The position numbers and the translations under genes were made by a program. From Stieleria magnilauensis (GTDB taxonomy: Bacteria > Planctomycetota > Planctomycetia > Pirellulales > Pirellulaceae), in NCBI GenBank assembly GCA_007753675.1, contig CP036432.1:5740394-5804393 (forward strand): a DNA stretch of 64,000 nt. The letters are read 5' to 3'. Shown in pieces: positions 49,725-59,752 of this stretch (positions are counted from its first letter, which is position 1; the number at the start of each line of letters is the position of its first letter). The notes under the pieces are model-generated. The model saw only the letters and a list, made by a program, of their open reading frames with translations, made no database searches and was not told the DNA's origin.

Positions 49725-51122
49725 TTAACGTAGCTTCGGCGCATTGACTCCTTGTTGTGCGAGTACGGTCAACCACTTTTGAGGTTCAGCAGCAATCTTT
49801 TTTGCGCAGCCAGGGCAACAAATGTAGATCGCTTTACCAGCCGCGTGAACTTTGTAAGGGCCGCCCATCGCGTCGAGCGGTTCATCCATGACCGGGCACT
49901 TCTTTTGTGCCGCTATGAAAGGAGCGTCCTCGGCACTGACCTTAAAGATGCCGGCCCGCACTTGCTCTGTTCCCGCAGGAACTGAGCCCGCTGAGCCGCC
50001 GCCATAGACCAAGGAAAGATACTTGGCAGGATCGGCCTTGATCTTCTTGATGCAGCCTCTGCAGCACAAAAAGATCGGCTTGTCGCCGACGATGACCTTG
50101 ATGGGATCGCCCATGCTACCAAGCGGTTCATCCATAACCGGGCAAGTCTTCTGCCGAGCAATCAATGCTGCGTCAGCTTGTGTTGCAGAAGTCACCGTGA
50201 TGCTGGCAGTCGAAGAGTTTGCCCTCTGGCTCCCGACGCTCTGGTTCCCAGGTCCCGAGGGGGCCCCATAGACCATTGCGAGATACTTCGCGGGCTCGGC
50301 TTCGATCTTCTTGATACAACCTTTGCAGCACAGATAGATTGGTTTGTTACCGACGGTCACTTTTATCGGTGTTCCCATTCCACCAAGCGGTTCGTCCATG
50401 ACGGGACAAACTTTTTGACGGGCAATCGCGTCGGCGTCTTCCACTGTTGCAGTCGTGACCGTGATTTGCGGACGTCCCGACGCGTACTTTGCCGGGTCGG
50501 ACTTAACCGCATTGACGCAACCGCCACAGCAGACAAACAAACGTTGTCCGTTAACGTCCACAGCGACCGGGTCCCCCATGCTTCCGAGCGGCTTGCCGCT
50601 GACCGGGCAAATTTTCTGACGGGCGATTGCGGCTGCGGCAAGCTGAAGTTCGCTGGCGGGAACGGTTGCAACTTCATTCAGCGTCAAGGCTTGGGCACGA
50701 ACAGCGTCTATGCCAACCAATTGAATGTCGATTTCGATCTGACGTCCAGCGATCTGAGAAAGGTTGATCGGCGCGGTCAAACCACCTTTTCCATCAGGAA
50801 GTAAATCGTAGCGATAGCGTTTTGCATTCCCCTCGACTCGCAATGATGCGGCACCGCGACCGCGATCAACCGAAACAGGCTGGCCGCTCCGGTCGAAAAC
50901 GAACATCTGGATGCCGCCTTGCGAAACGACGGTTTCGAGCTGAAGTGCACCTGCTTGCTTTAAGGAGCCGCCGTGCGGTCCAGCAATCGGACGACCCATT
51001 TGAGCCGTCGCCGTCTGACCGGACATCGCGTGGTTGTGACCGGCGTGACTATGCTGAGCACAGGCGTTAGACGCCGAAACGACCGCGATCAGTGCGGTGG
51101 TGAGTAAGATTTTGTGATTCAT
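49725..51122 (-). CDS. exported protein with four YHS-like metal-binding repeats
   Basis: This ~465-residue protein has a signal peptide (NHKILLTTALIAVVSASNACAQ), a His-rich stretch (HSHAGHNHAMSG), a ~130-residue beta domain, and four repeats of about 50-75 residues. Each carries KxCPV-x-(D/G)-x-PLG/DxMG ... V..K(P/A)I(F/Y)(L/I)CC.GC.KKI...P.K(Y/W). Each has one Cys before the CPV and a CCxGC pair, so up to four metal sites are likely. It probably buffers periplasmic Cu/Ag. It is the third gene of the minus-strand operon after the CusB- and CusA-type genes. Confidence 0.85.
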   Translation of the reverse strand: MNHKILLTTALIAVVSASNACAQHSHAGHNHAMSGQTATAQMGRPIAGPHGGSLKQAGALQLETVVSQGGIQMFVFDRSGQPVSVDRGRGAASLRVEGNAKRYRYDLLPDGKGGLTAPINLSQIAGRQIEIDIQLVGIDAVRAQALTLNEVATVPASELQLAAAAIARQKICPVSGKPLGSMGDPVAVDVNGQRLFVCCGGCVNAVKSDPAKYASGRPQITVTTATVEDADAIARQKVCPVMDEPLGGMGTPIKVTVGNKPIYLCCKGCIKKIEAEPAKYLAMVYGAPSGPGNQSVGSQRANSSTASITVTSATQADAALIARQKTCPVMDEPLGSMGDPIKVIVGDKPIFLCCRGCIKKIKADPAKYLSLVYGGGSAGSVPAGTEQVRAGIFKVSAEDAPFIAAQKKCPVMDEPLDAMGGPYKVHAAGKAIYICCPGCAKKIAAEPQKWLTVLAQQGVNAPKLR

Positions 51123-51231
51123 TGGATTCAGTCCCTTTTTTTGTGCGCGACCGATTCCGTTAGGTCGCTTCAAAGTGTTACGGGTTAGATGCGCAGGCAA
51201 TCGAATTCCTTCACGCCGTTGGAAAAACTTT

Positions 51232-54200
51232 TTAGGCAGCTTTCATTAACTCCTCCGTCGGCGTTTCTTCGGTTTTACCCCAGAGTTCATCTCTAATGCC
51301 GAATCGCATTTTCGTTTCCAAATATGCAGAATAGAGTGTCGGAACAATGAACGACGTGAACGGCTCGGCAAGCATTCCCCCGAATACGGGGATCGCCATT
51401 GCACGAGCGACGTCAGCACCGCGGCCGGTCGCGATCAATACGGGAATCAAAGCCGCTAGAGTCGTCACGGTGGTCATCATGCAGGGGCGAATACGTTTCA
51501 GTCCCGCTTCGTAGACCGTGTCCCGAATGTCCTGAACGCTGTTGATCTTTCGTTTTTGCAGCAATTGATGGATGTAGGTTGCCATCACGACACCGTCGTC
51601 GACGGCAAGGCCAAACAATGCGATGAACCCAACCCAGACAGCGGTATTCAGTTCAACGTTCATCCAAGCGACCAACATCATGCCGCCCGCGAAGGCGACC
51701 GGGATGCCAGTGAACACTGCCATTGCGATGGGAAGGTTGCGGAATTCGACATAGATCAGCAACAGGTTAATCATGATCACAACCGGAATGATCCACATCA
51801 GCCGTAAGTTGGCTTCGATCTGATTGCGGAAACTTCCCACCGCTTCGAGCGAGTAGCCCGCCGGAAGTCCCAAATGATCAGGATGAGAAACTGGAAGCGA
51901 CTGAGCGAGTCGAAGCTGCTCTTCGATCGCAGAGACAGATTCCAGGTCACCTTTTGATCCGTTCGTCATGAACGAAACGTGAGCGACCAAGCGACCGTTT
52001 TCACTGTTGATTGCACCCGGCCCCCAAGTCGTTTCTAACGCCGCGAGTTCCTCAAGCGGAACCACGGCGCCGCTGTGTGTCACAACCGGAAGTCGATTGA
52101 GTTGGTCGATCCGCTCACGCAAGTCGCGGTTGTACCGCAGTCGCACAGGGTATCTTTCGCGGCCTTCGACAGTTTTAATCAGATTCATGCCGCCGAGCGC
52201 GGTTTCGATCACCTGGTTGACCATTGAGACGCTCAAGCCGTAACGCGATGCGGCCTCCCGGTCGACGGTGAACTCGATATAGGGCTTTCCAAGCACGATG
52301 TCAGGGTTCACAGTTCCCGAATTGATGTGCGGCGACTTTTTCAATGTTCCGGCAACATCCATTGCCGCACCGGCCAAGGTCTTTAGATCGTCCCCGTAAA
52401 CTCGAATTGCCATTGGAGCCTTAATACCCGATTGCAGCATCACCACCCGGCCCTCGATCGGTTGCAGCGCTGAGGCGGGGGTAACACCGGGCAGGGTGGC
52501 GACCTTGTTAATTTCATCCCAAATGTCACGGGCCGTTACGCCTTCACGCCACTCGCTCTCTGGCTTCAGCATGACGTACGTTTCAACCATCGCAGCGGGG
52601 GCTGGGTCGAGTGCCGATTCCACGCGACCAATCTTGCCCAGCACATCCTTCACTTCAGGGATTTGCCCGATCAACACATCCTGCGTTTGCAGCACTTGCA
52701 TCGCCTGCGAAAAACTGGCCGCCGGATAGAGTGTTGGCATGTAGAACCAACTCCCTTCATCGAGCGCGATCCAGTCATCACTTTGTAAACCGGTAAAGAC
52801 ATGTTTGGCGTCAACGTAGCCGGGGAAGTCATTTAGCTCCGCACCGAAAACGCGGGCCGTTCGCTCGACCGGTTGCAGTATGGTCGGCATGCCGAAATAC
52901 GCTCCAAGGCCTAGCACCAGGAGCATGGCCGGGAACGACAATGCGAACGCTTTGTGATTCAGGGCGTGACGCAACCTGGCCGCATAAATCCAACGAACAA
53001 AACGGCTCGACGGAATTTCTTCAATCGGGCGAATGCGTTCACGAAACAATTGCCATCCAGCGATCAATCCAATCCCGGCCGCAAGAAGCGTGACGATCCA
53101 TTGTTCAAGTCCTGCGAATGCACCCAAGTCATCGCCCCACAGAAAATGCGAAGTCACCGCCAGCAAAGTCGCAAATGCGATCGCTGCAGCCAATGCCGTT
53201 CGCTTGCGGTAATTTGCACTCCGCAGCATAATGCGACTGAGTGCCGGGACGATCGTCACCGCCGTGATCATGGCTGCCGCGATCGCGAATGTCTTCGTGT
53301 AGGCCAATGGTGAAAAGAGGCGGTAGTCACGTCCCGTCAGAAAGAAGACAGGCAAGAAGCTGACGATGGTTGTCGCCACCGCGGTCACCACTGCGGGCGC
53401 CACTTCGATCGTGGCTTCATAGACGACTTCCGATCGGGATTTTTCCCTGTCTCCCGCACTCCCGGTCTCTCCATTGTCTTTTTCCCAGTCAGCCAGATGC
53501 TGGTAAATGTTTTCCGAAACGATGATGCCCATATCGACCATCGTGCCGATGGCGATGGCGATTCCGGCGAGCGACATGATATTTGCCTCCACGCCAACGA
53601 CATGCATCGCGATAAAGGACATGAGTACTGCCGCGGGCAGGCAAATCGCGACCACGAAACTGCTGCGGATGTGCAATAAGAACAGTAAGATGATAACAGC
53701 GGTGATGATGATCTCGTCACGCAATGCGTGCGTCAGTGTCGCCATCGTTTCGTCGATCAGGCCGCTGCGATCATAGACGCCGTGGATTTCCACGCCCTTC
53801 AGCGCGGGCGTGATCGCGGCAATTTTGGCTTTGACACGATCAATCACGACGCGTGGGTTTTCACCGTATCGCATGACCACCACGCCACCGACCGCTTCGG
53901 CGCCGTTGTAATCGAGAGCGCCGCGTCTGAAATCCGGACCAAGTTGAACTTGAGCGACGTCGCTGACGCGCACGGGAATGCCCTTGCGCTGCAAGATGAC
54001 CGTCTCTTCGATGTCGGTAATCGCTTTGGACTTGTCGCCATCGGTTCCAAGGAAGCCCTTGCCACGAACAATAAACTCCATCCCCGTCGATTCGACCGTT
54101 TTTGCTCCTACATCAACATTCGATCCCTTAATCGCCGTCGCAAGTTTGTCGAGCGAGACGTTGTAGTAACGAAGTTTGTCGGGATCAACTTCGATTTGAT

Positions 54201-54762
54201 ATTGGCGAACGTAACCGCCGATCGAAGCGACTTCGCTGACACCTTCGACGGCTTGCAGTTCATACTTGATGACAAAGTCTTGCAAACTGCGAAGCTCTGC
54301 CAAGCTCATGCCTTTTTTGGGCGATTTTAGGGTGTAGTAATAGACCTGCCCAAGCCCCGTCGCGTCGGGGCCTAGCTGAGGAACAACTCCCTCGGGTAAC
54401 TGAGACGCTGCACTACCAAGCTGTTCGGAGACACGGCTACGTGCCCAGTAGAAGTCGATCGAATCTTTGAACGTGACCTGGACAAAGCTATAGCCGAACA
54501 TGCTTTTTCCACGGACGGACTCAGCGCCGGGAACGGCCAACAACGACACGCTCAACGGATAAGTGACTTGATCTTCAATGTCTTTCGGTGAACGCCCAGG
54601 CCACGGCGTCAGTACGATGACTTGGTTCTCGCCGACATTAGGAATCGCGTCGATCGGCACCGCCTTGAAAGCGAACCAACCGCCCACACTCAAGCCAATC
54701 GTGAGAAATACGACCAGCCAAGGTTCTTTGACGCAAAAGCGTATGATTAGGTTGAGCACCAT
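51232..54762 (-). CDS. cusA: CusA/CzcA-type heavy-metal RND efflux pump
   Basis: This is a 1176-residue inner-membrane RND transporter with 12 membrane helices in two halves and two periplasmic loops. The start MVLNLIIRFCVKEPWLVVFLTIGLSVGGW follows an AAGGAGG. TM4 has MVDMGIIVSENIYQHL and TM10 FGLAVDDGVVMATYIHQLL, with Asp residues of the proton relay. It is longer than E. coli CusA (1047) because of an insertion with extra helices around 520-650. It pumps Cu(I)/Ag(I) through the CusB-type adaptor and a TolC-like duct. Confidence 0.95.
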   Translation of the reverse strand: MVLNLIIRFCVKEPWLVVFLTIGLSVGGWFAFKAVPIDAIPNVGENQVIVLTPWPGRSPKDIEDQVTYPLSVSLLAVPGAESVRGKSMFGYSFVQVTFKDSIDFYWARSRVSEQLGSAASQLPEGVVPQLGPDATGLGQVYYYTLKSPKKGMSLAELRSLQDFVIKYELQAVEGVSEVASIGGYVRQYQIEVDPDKLRYYNVSLDKLATAIKGSNVDVGAKTVESTGMEFIVRGKGFLGTDGDKSKAITDIEETVILQRKGIPVRVSDVAQVQLGPDFRRGALDYNGAEAVGGVVVMRYGENPRVVIDRVKAKIAAITPALKGVEIHGVYDRSGLIDETMATLTHALRDEIIITAVIILLFLLHIRSSFVVAICLPAAVLMSFIAMHVVGVEANIMSLAGIAIAIGTMVDMGIIVSENIYQHLADWEKDNGETGSAGDREKSRSEVVYEATIEVAPAVVTAVATTIVSFLPVFFLTGRDYRLFSPLAYTKTFAIAAAMITAVTIVPALSRIMLRSANYRKRTALAAAIAFATLLAVTSHFLWGDDLGAFAGLEQWIVTLLAAGIGLIAGWQLFRERIRPIEEIPSSRFVRWIYAARLRHALNHKAFALSFPAMLLVLGLGAYFGMPTILQPVERTARVFGAELNDFPGYVDAKHVFTGLQSDDWIALDEGSWFYMPTLYPAASFSQAMQVLQTQDVLIGQIPEVKDVLGKIGRVESALDPAPAAMVETYVMLKPESEWREGVTARDIWDEINKVATLPGVTPASALQPIEGRVVMLQSGIKAPMAIRVYGDDLKTLAGAAMDVAGTLKKSPHINSGTVNPDIVLGKPYIEFTVDREAASRYGLSVSMVNQVIETALGGMNLIKTVEGRERYPVRLRYNRDLRERIDQLNRLPVVTHSGAVVPLEELAALETTWGPGAINSENGRLVAHVSFMTNGSKGDLESVSAIEEQLRLAQSLPVSHPDHLGLPAGYSLEAVGSFRNQIEANLRLMWIIPVVIMINLLLIYVEFRNLPIAMAVFTGIPVAFAGGMMLVAWMNVELNTAVWVGFIALFGLAVDDGVVMATYIHQLLQKRKINSVQDIRDTVYEAGLKRIRPCMMTTVTTLAALIPVLIATGRGADVARAMAIPVFGGMLAEPFTSFIVPTLYSAYLETKMRFGIRDELWGKTEETPTEELMKAA

Positions 54763-54823
54763 CGACCTCCTTGGTTATTCAAATTGCCAACCGATTTACC
54801 CGTTCGAGATTCTGGTTGATCGT

Positions 54824-57019
54824 TCATTGCATCTCTCCCAATTCATCTCCGAACCCGATCACTTTGAAACTGACGGCTTCGCCCGTCGTGGTGACGTCGC
54901 TACGACTGACCGACATGTCGCGAACGGTCTCGCCGCAGGTCAGCATTTCGCTTCCCCAATACGGATTTTGCAGGTCTCCTCCAGGTTGCATCCAATCGCC
55001 ACCGCCCCCAGGTACCATTGGGCAATAATAGTGCGTTAGCTTTGCTGCCGTCTTGGGGCCGCGTGTGACGGTTGCGGCATGCAAAAGCGCGTGGCTGACA
55101 CTGCGGTAAGCTTCACGAGCGGTTTCGAGTGAACCGTCCATCCTTGACGCACCCCGCCGTGCACTTGCAAAACGTGACTGGGCGTCGTCTGGGACGTCTG
55201 GAAACATTTCGAGTTTGTTAAGAGCATCCAACAGTGTATTGAGCGCCACCGGTGGGGGCGTCCTGTCGGCCGCCATCGCGCACTGAATCTCGAAATAAGC
55301 ATCGTAGGCACGATCGAACTGTACGCCCGACTCACCAGCCAACATGACCGGATCACGACTGGGGAGTTCGAGTGGGCCTGGTGAATAGCTGGGTGCTTTA
55401 CTGGGGTCCATCAACGATGGATTGCCAGCAAGCTGCATTTGCGAGTCGATTAGAAAATTGCCGTTTGTTGCGACGGTTTCGCCTGCCGCCATCCCTTCGA
55501 CGATAATTGCCTGTTCGTCGTTCATCGCTCCAACCGTGACGCGGCGAATCTCGAATCGTCCTGGTTCGGTCTCGACGTAGATGACACCCTGTTCACCGGT
55601 AAGCAACACTGAGTCTCGCGGCACTGTAACGACACGCTGCGACGGCACTGGCTCAGGCGAGTAGCCGAGCTGAGCCGTTGGTATCAAGTCCATGCCGCAA
55701 AGAGGACAGTCGCCAGGTTCGCCTCGGATCACTTGTGGGTGCATCGGGCTGATGAACTTGCCAGCAAGCGCCGGATCGTAAACCATGTCCGCAGGAATCG
55801 CGGGAACGCTGATGCGAGCCGTTGCGTAATCACCCGGACGCAGCTTTCCATCGTAATTCATCACTTCAACACGGACACGAACCGTACGAGTCGTCGGGTT
55901 GACGGTCGGATCAATGAACGCGACGCGGCCGGTAAAGACTTCGCCAGGCATCGACTGAATCTCAGCTTCAACTTGTTGGCCGAACCGAACCGATGCTGCA
56001 TCGTCGGGAAACAAATCCAGCATCATCCAAACGGATGTCAGATCAGCGATGCGGTATATCTTTTGCCCGGTCTTAACGTAGTCGCCTTCGACCGCGGCCT
56101 TTTCCAAAACAGTTCCAGTCTGCGGGGATTTGATTCGGATACGTGATTCCGGCCTCCCACTTTTGCGGAGATCTTCGATCTGACCGGTAGTCATTCCTAG
56201 TTCACTCAAATTTTCGCGAGCCATTGCCTGCATGTTCGGGCTGTTGACACTAAAACGTCCAACCGACTTGCTTTCCAGGCTGGTGATGTATTCGGTTTGT
56301 GCGGAGTAGAGTTTCGGGCTGTAGATCAATGCCAGGTCATCGCCCTCGCGGACTTCGACGCCAACGTAGTCGGCGTACAATTCCTCCAAACGTCCGTCGA
56401 TGTACGCGGAGATGGTCGAAAGTCGGCTTTCATCGAAATCGATCGAACCGATCGTGCGAATCGTTCGATTCACTTCACCCATCTTGCTGGTCGCAGTTTG
56501 AATCCCAACTAAACGGCGAGCAGACGATTCGATCGTGACCGAGATTCCGTCACCGCCGCCGCCCCCGGTTGCTTCGACCAACTCCATCGCACAGACGGGG
56601 CAGCGCCCCGGCTCTGTCGAAGGCGGCGTGCACATCATGGGGCAGATGTAACGTTTGTCTTCACCACCACCGGCGTCGGCAGCAGCCTCGCCATCAGCAC
56701 CGCCAGAAAACCCATTGGCAGTCACCCATTCTGCGCGCTGGGCAACTCCAATCATCAATAGGATGAGTGCCGCGACGGCGACGACTGCGATAGCATTGAC
56801 GCCGACACGGAGTAACCATCCCAATCCGTCCAGCCTGGAAGCCGCGGCGGGCGCGGGCTCGGCTTCCGATGTCGAACTCGGTTCGGTCGCAACAGGCGCA
56901 TCCGAGGATTCCGAAGCACTCTCGACCGACTGGGTCTTGATTGCCGATGCTTGCGTTTCCACAGGCTGATCTGGGGGCAATTCGCCCTCCGCTGCTGGGA
57001 TGTTGTCTTTATCGGTCAT
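54824..57019 (-). CDS. cusB: CusB-type periplasmic adaptor with two heavy-metal-binding modules
   Basis: This ~731-residue membrane-fusion protein starts at the ATG at 57019, nine bases after AAGGAGG. It has an acidic Pro/Ser/Ala-rich N-terminal cytoplasmic tail (about 80 residues), one TM helix (GVNAIAVVAVAALILLMIGVA) and a heavy-metal-binding module (YICPMMCTPPSTEPGRCPVCAMELV). The adaptor barrel/lipoyl segments follow, then a second module inserted late (FISPMHPQVIRGEPGDCPLCGMDL) and a C-terminal CusF-independent domain ending with HYYCPMVPGGGGDWMQ, a third CPM site. It links the RND pump to TolC. CusA-type starts 61 bases downstream. Confidence 0.93.
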   Translation of the reverse strand: MTDKDNIPAAEGELPPDQPVETQASAIKTQSVESASESSDAPVATEPSSTSEAEPAPAAASRLDGLGWLLRVGVNAIAVVAVAALILLMIGVAQRAEWVTANGFSGGADGEAAADAGGGEDKRYICPMMCTPPSTEPGRCPVCAMELVEATGGGGGDGISVTIESSARRLVGIQTATSKMGEVNRTIRTIGSIDFDESRLSTISAYIDGRLEELYADYVGVEVREGDDLALIYSPKLYSAQTEYITSLESKSVGRFSVNSPNMQAMARENLSELGMTTGQIEDLRKSGRPESRIRIKSPQTGTVLEKAAVEGDYVKTGQKIYRIADLTSVWMMLDLFPDDAASVRFGQQVEAEIQSMPGEVFTGRVAFIDPTVNPTTRTVRVRVEVMNYDGKLRPGDYATARISVPAIPADMVYDPALAGKFISPMHPQVIRGEPGDCPLCGMDLIPTAQLGYSPEPVPSQRVVTVPRDSVLLTGEQGVIYVETEPGRFEIRRVTVGAMNDEQAIIVEGMAAGETVATNGNFLIDSQMQLAGNPSLMDPSKAPSYSPGPLELPSRDPVMLAGESGVQFDRAYDAYFEIQCAMAADRTPPPVALNTLLDALNKLEMFPDVPDDAQSRFASARRGASRMDGSLETAREAYRSVSHALLHAATVTRGPKTAAKLTHYYCPMVPGGGGDWMQPGGDLQNPYWGSEMLTCGETVRDMSVSRSDVTTTGEAVSFKVIGFGDELGEMQ

Positions 57020-57311
57020 CTTGAAAACCTCCTTGTTCTCCGCAGTAGGCGAGTCGCTGCGTCGTGATTGGTTAGCGGGATTCATAATCGTAAATTCGAA
57101 GGAGCTATGAGCGCAAAAAAGTCATCAGGCAAGTCTTCCCGGAGCGTGTCTTCCGGTGCCGCCATCGAGTGGAACCCACCATCGAACGACAGCAGCTACC
57201 AACTGAACGGGCAATCCAACGGCGTACACGTTCTTCGCGAAACGTCAGACGCTGATTTCGGCTTCAGAACACGCTATGAAACGCGCGTGAAACTACAGTC
57301 GCAGGCGCAGC
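57020..57311. other. intergenic stretch between cusB-type and Cys-rich genes
   Basis: A plus-strand frame (57068-57475) overlaps the 3' end of the opposite gene and has a low-complexity start; I do not accept it as a gene. No operator of the ATACC type is seen here. Confidence 0.4.
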
Positions 57312-57914
57312 TTACAGCCGCCAGATGCAGAACTGGACTTGAGAGAAGTGTGGCGAAAGCAAGATCTCGCCAACATCGCGACGGCCTGGTCGCGGGAACA
57401 TTGCCCCCCCGAAAAGGTCGGCCAAATTTGAATGCCGAATCGCCACGGACTGACGCGGTGAAACCGTTGGCCTAGGCGGTGCCGAATCACCAAGCGGCGG
57501 GCCTTCTACACCACAACGGCAAGTGGATGAAACTTCGTTGCTGGATTGCGTATCGCCCTCTTTGGCTTCGCAGCCCTCGAATGCCGCAGGTTCGACCGTG
57601 CTGATGGCAATGACTTTGAGTTCCAAAGTGGCATGGGAAAACATCGTCTGGTCGGAGCTGCCCCATGCATCATTGGACTCCGCTTCGACCGTGCAACAGC
57701 CATTTTCGCCGTCGGCGTTTTCGCCACCACCACAGCAACTGCATTTGTCGTCTCGTGAAGCGACTTCGCAGCATCCGCAGCCTTCGCACATGTACTCGGA
57801 AGCATAATTTACACCGCAATCTTCCGCGGAAACCAACGCCATCGTCGGCTGAATCATCATTGCGATGGTCAGTGAAAGATTAACGACGGTACGAATTAGA
57901 CGCGAGCGAAACAC
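57312..57914 (-). CDS. exported Cys-rich protein, probable metal binder
   Basis: This 200-residue protein has a signal peptide (LIRTVVNLSLTIAMMIQPTMALVSAEDC) and then CEGCGCCE, CSCCGGGE and GCCTVEAE. That is eleven cysteines within about 40 residues, like a small metallothionein-like domain. The remainder is polar and unrelated to anything I recognise. It is divergent from the second tolC and shares the operator at 57933. It is probably a periplasmic or outer-membrane-associated Cu(I) binder. Confidence 0.65.
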   Translation of the reverse strand: MFRSRLIRTVVNLSLTIAMMIQPTMALVSAEDCGVNYASEYMCEGCGCCEVASRDDKCSCCGGGENADGENGCCTVEAESNDAWGSSDQTMFSHATLELKVIAISTVEPAAFEGCEAKEGDTQSSNEVSSTCRCGVEGPPLGDSAPPRPTVSPRQSVAIRHSNLADLFGGAMFPRPGRRDVGEILLSPHFSQVQFCIWRL

Positions 57915-57932
57915 TTTATCCTTCCGAAACAG

Positions 57933-57949
57933 ATACCTAGACCCGGTAT
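57933..57949. promoter_or_regulatory. CsoR-type operator between divergent genes
   Basis: ATACCTAGACCCGGTAT is symmetric in its five outer bases and lies 19 bases upstream of the Cys-rich gene and about 100 bases upstream of the tolC-like gene. Confidence 0.72.
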
Positions 57950-58047
57950 ATTCTGTATATCGTAAATTTGGCCGAAAAGTTCAATAGGAATTGGCTGACT
58001 AGGCGGAAATCGAGCGCAAATTTCTAGCATATCAGGGATGGAACGCC

Positions 58048-59676
58048 ATGGATTGGCAATCTAAGACACTCATAGCCAAGCAAGCGAAACGGCTAATCTT
58101 TGCTGCGGTAATCACTGCGTCAGCCTCTGGGTGTGCCTCGCAATCAGGCATTCGACTTTCCTCAAAAGCTGGCCAAGCGACGAATTCCGGGACGGAAGTG
58201 ACCGATTTTCATTCAAGGAAGAACCGCAGTCGAACGCAATTAATGCATCAAGACAAGGTGGATGCCGTTCGGCCGGCTGGTTACACCGATGATGTGGTAT
58301 CTGAGTCGCCACGGACGTTCACGCAGTCACCCGAAGACACCGCCGAGCATAGTTTCGGCGACCTGATGCAACTCGATTCGCCTCGCCATGGCGACAATGA
58401 AGCCACGCCGCCGGAGATTTCAAAAGCCAAACTTGAGGAATTCGAAGGCAATCGAGAGGGCGTGTCCGTCACTTCTCCCGCCGGCCAGCCGGTAGAATAT
58501 TTTGTTCGACAAGCCCTGGCGGCTCACCCGAGCATTCGAGCCGCTCGACAACGTGTCGCCGCCGAACTCGACCGCATTCCACAAGTCACTGCACTCCCAG
58601 ACCCACAATTCAACAACACGTTTTGGCCGTTTCACGACTACGCAACACAAACCGCCGCCGGTCGTATCGCTAACCAAATGTCGTTACAGCAGGGCGTGCC
58701 CTTCCCTGACAAACTGCGTGCCAAAGGTGCGATTGTAAGCCGCGAAGCTCAAATGGCGCAAGCGGAAGTCGAGCGCATCGAGCGTCAGATCACCGAGTCG
58801 GTGCGATTGGCATATTACGAAATTTGGTATGCTTCTCGAGCCATTCAAATAATCGAGGAAACACGAGACTTGGTAGACGACCTTACGAAGGTCGCCGAAG
58901 CTCGTTATCGGGCCGGAGGCACGCAGCAAGACGTGTTGCGTGCTCAGTTAGAAACGGACCGGCTGGACGATCAATTGGTGCAGCTCCAGAGACAAAAAGA
59001 AGTCTCCCAGGCGGACCTTGCATCCTTGCTGCAACAGCCAACGTCACTGTTGGCCGAAGCAACGTACGAACTTGGCATTGCTGACGCACCAATGCAGCTT
59101 GACGCTTTGATCGCACAGGCCGAGCAATGCAATCCAAGCTTACGCGGACTCGCTGCCGAGATTGCACGAGATCGTGAAAAGCAGCGACTCGCCTGTCTCC
59201 AGCGTTTCCCTGACTTCATGGTCGGTCTCAACTGGGGCATCGTGAGCGATGGCCATGATGTCATCAGTCCGGTCGCCAATGGGAATGACAATCTCAGCAT
59301 TACGTTTGGCACAACACTTCCGATCTGGAGAGAAAAAATCAACGCAGGCGTTCGCGAAGCCGGTCGCCGCACTGGCAGTACGATGCAACGGCTTGAAGCA
59401 GAGCGTGATGAAATCTATGGACGACTGCGACGCTTGCTTGTGCAAGCTGATTCATTTGTCGAGCAAACAAACATTTACGAAGAACGTCTCATTCCTCGCA
59501 CCGAAGACACGTTGAAGCTTGCGATTGCCGACTACCGAGGCGAACGGACCGACTTCTTTGCCTTGATCGAAACCTATCGTGAGCTGTTGATGTTCGAGAT
59601 TCAGCTCGCTCGAATCAATGCCTCGCTTGCGGGCACAATCGCACAGATTGATCGGACCGTTGGATGTCCTTATTGA
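58048..59676 (+). CDS. TolC/CusC-family outer-membrane lipoprotein
   Basis: This 542-residue protein has a lipobox-containing signal (LIFAAVITASASGCASQ), a ~110-residue polar region, and two outer-membrane efflux repeats. Both are recognisable (YFVRQALAAHPSIRAARQRVAAELDRIPQVTALPDPQF and ARINASLAGTIAQIDRTVG). It is longer than the first TolC homologue and lipid-anchored, so the cluster has two alternative exit ducts. Divergent from the Cys-rich gene with a shared operator. Confidence 0.9.
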   Translation: MDWQSKTLIAKQAKRLIFAAVITASASGCASQSGIRLSSKAGQATNSGTEVTDFHSRKNRSRTQLMHQDKVDAVRPAGYTDDVVSESPRTFTQSPEDTAEHSFGDLMQLDSPRHGDNEATPPEISKAKLEEFEGNREGVSVTSPAGQPVEYFVRQALAAHPSIRAARQRVAAELDRIPQVTALPDPQFNNTFWPFHDYATQTAAGRIANQMSLQQGVPFPDKLRAKGAIVSREAQMAQAEVERIERQITESVRLAYYEIWYASRAIQIIEETRDLVDDLTKVAEARYRAGGTQQDVLRAQLETDRLDDQLVQLQRQKEVSQADLASLLQQPTSLLAEATYELGIADAPMQLDALIAQAEQCNPSLRGLAAEIARDREKQRLACLQRFPDFMVGLNWGIVSDGHDVISPVANGNDNLSITFGTTLPIWREKINAGVREAGRRTGSTMQRLEAERDEIYGRLRRLLVQADSFVEQTNIYEERLIPRTEDTLKLAIADYRGERTDFFALIETYRELLMFEIQLARINASLAGTIAQIDRTVGCPY

Positions 59677-59752
59677 GAGGGGGAGTGGGGAAGCGAACAA
59701 ACTCCAATGCGTTGGGTCATTTCATTGGCCCGCTCGTCAGCCGCCAGGATCA

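Noticed and set aside
57068-57475. A 135-residue plus-strand frame downstream of the cusB-type gene
   Set aside because: Its first part is low complexity (SAKKSSGKSSRSVSSG) and it overlaps the Cys-rich gene; no family or ribosome-binding site supports it strongly, though a small gene cannot be fully excluded.
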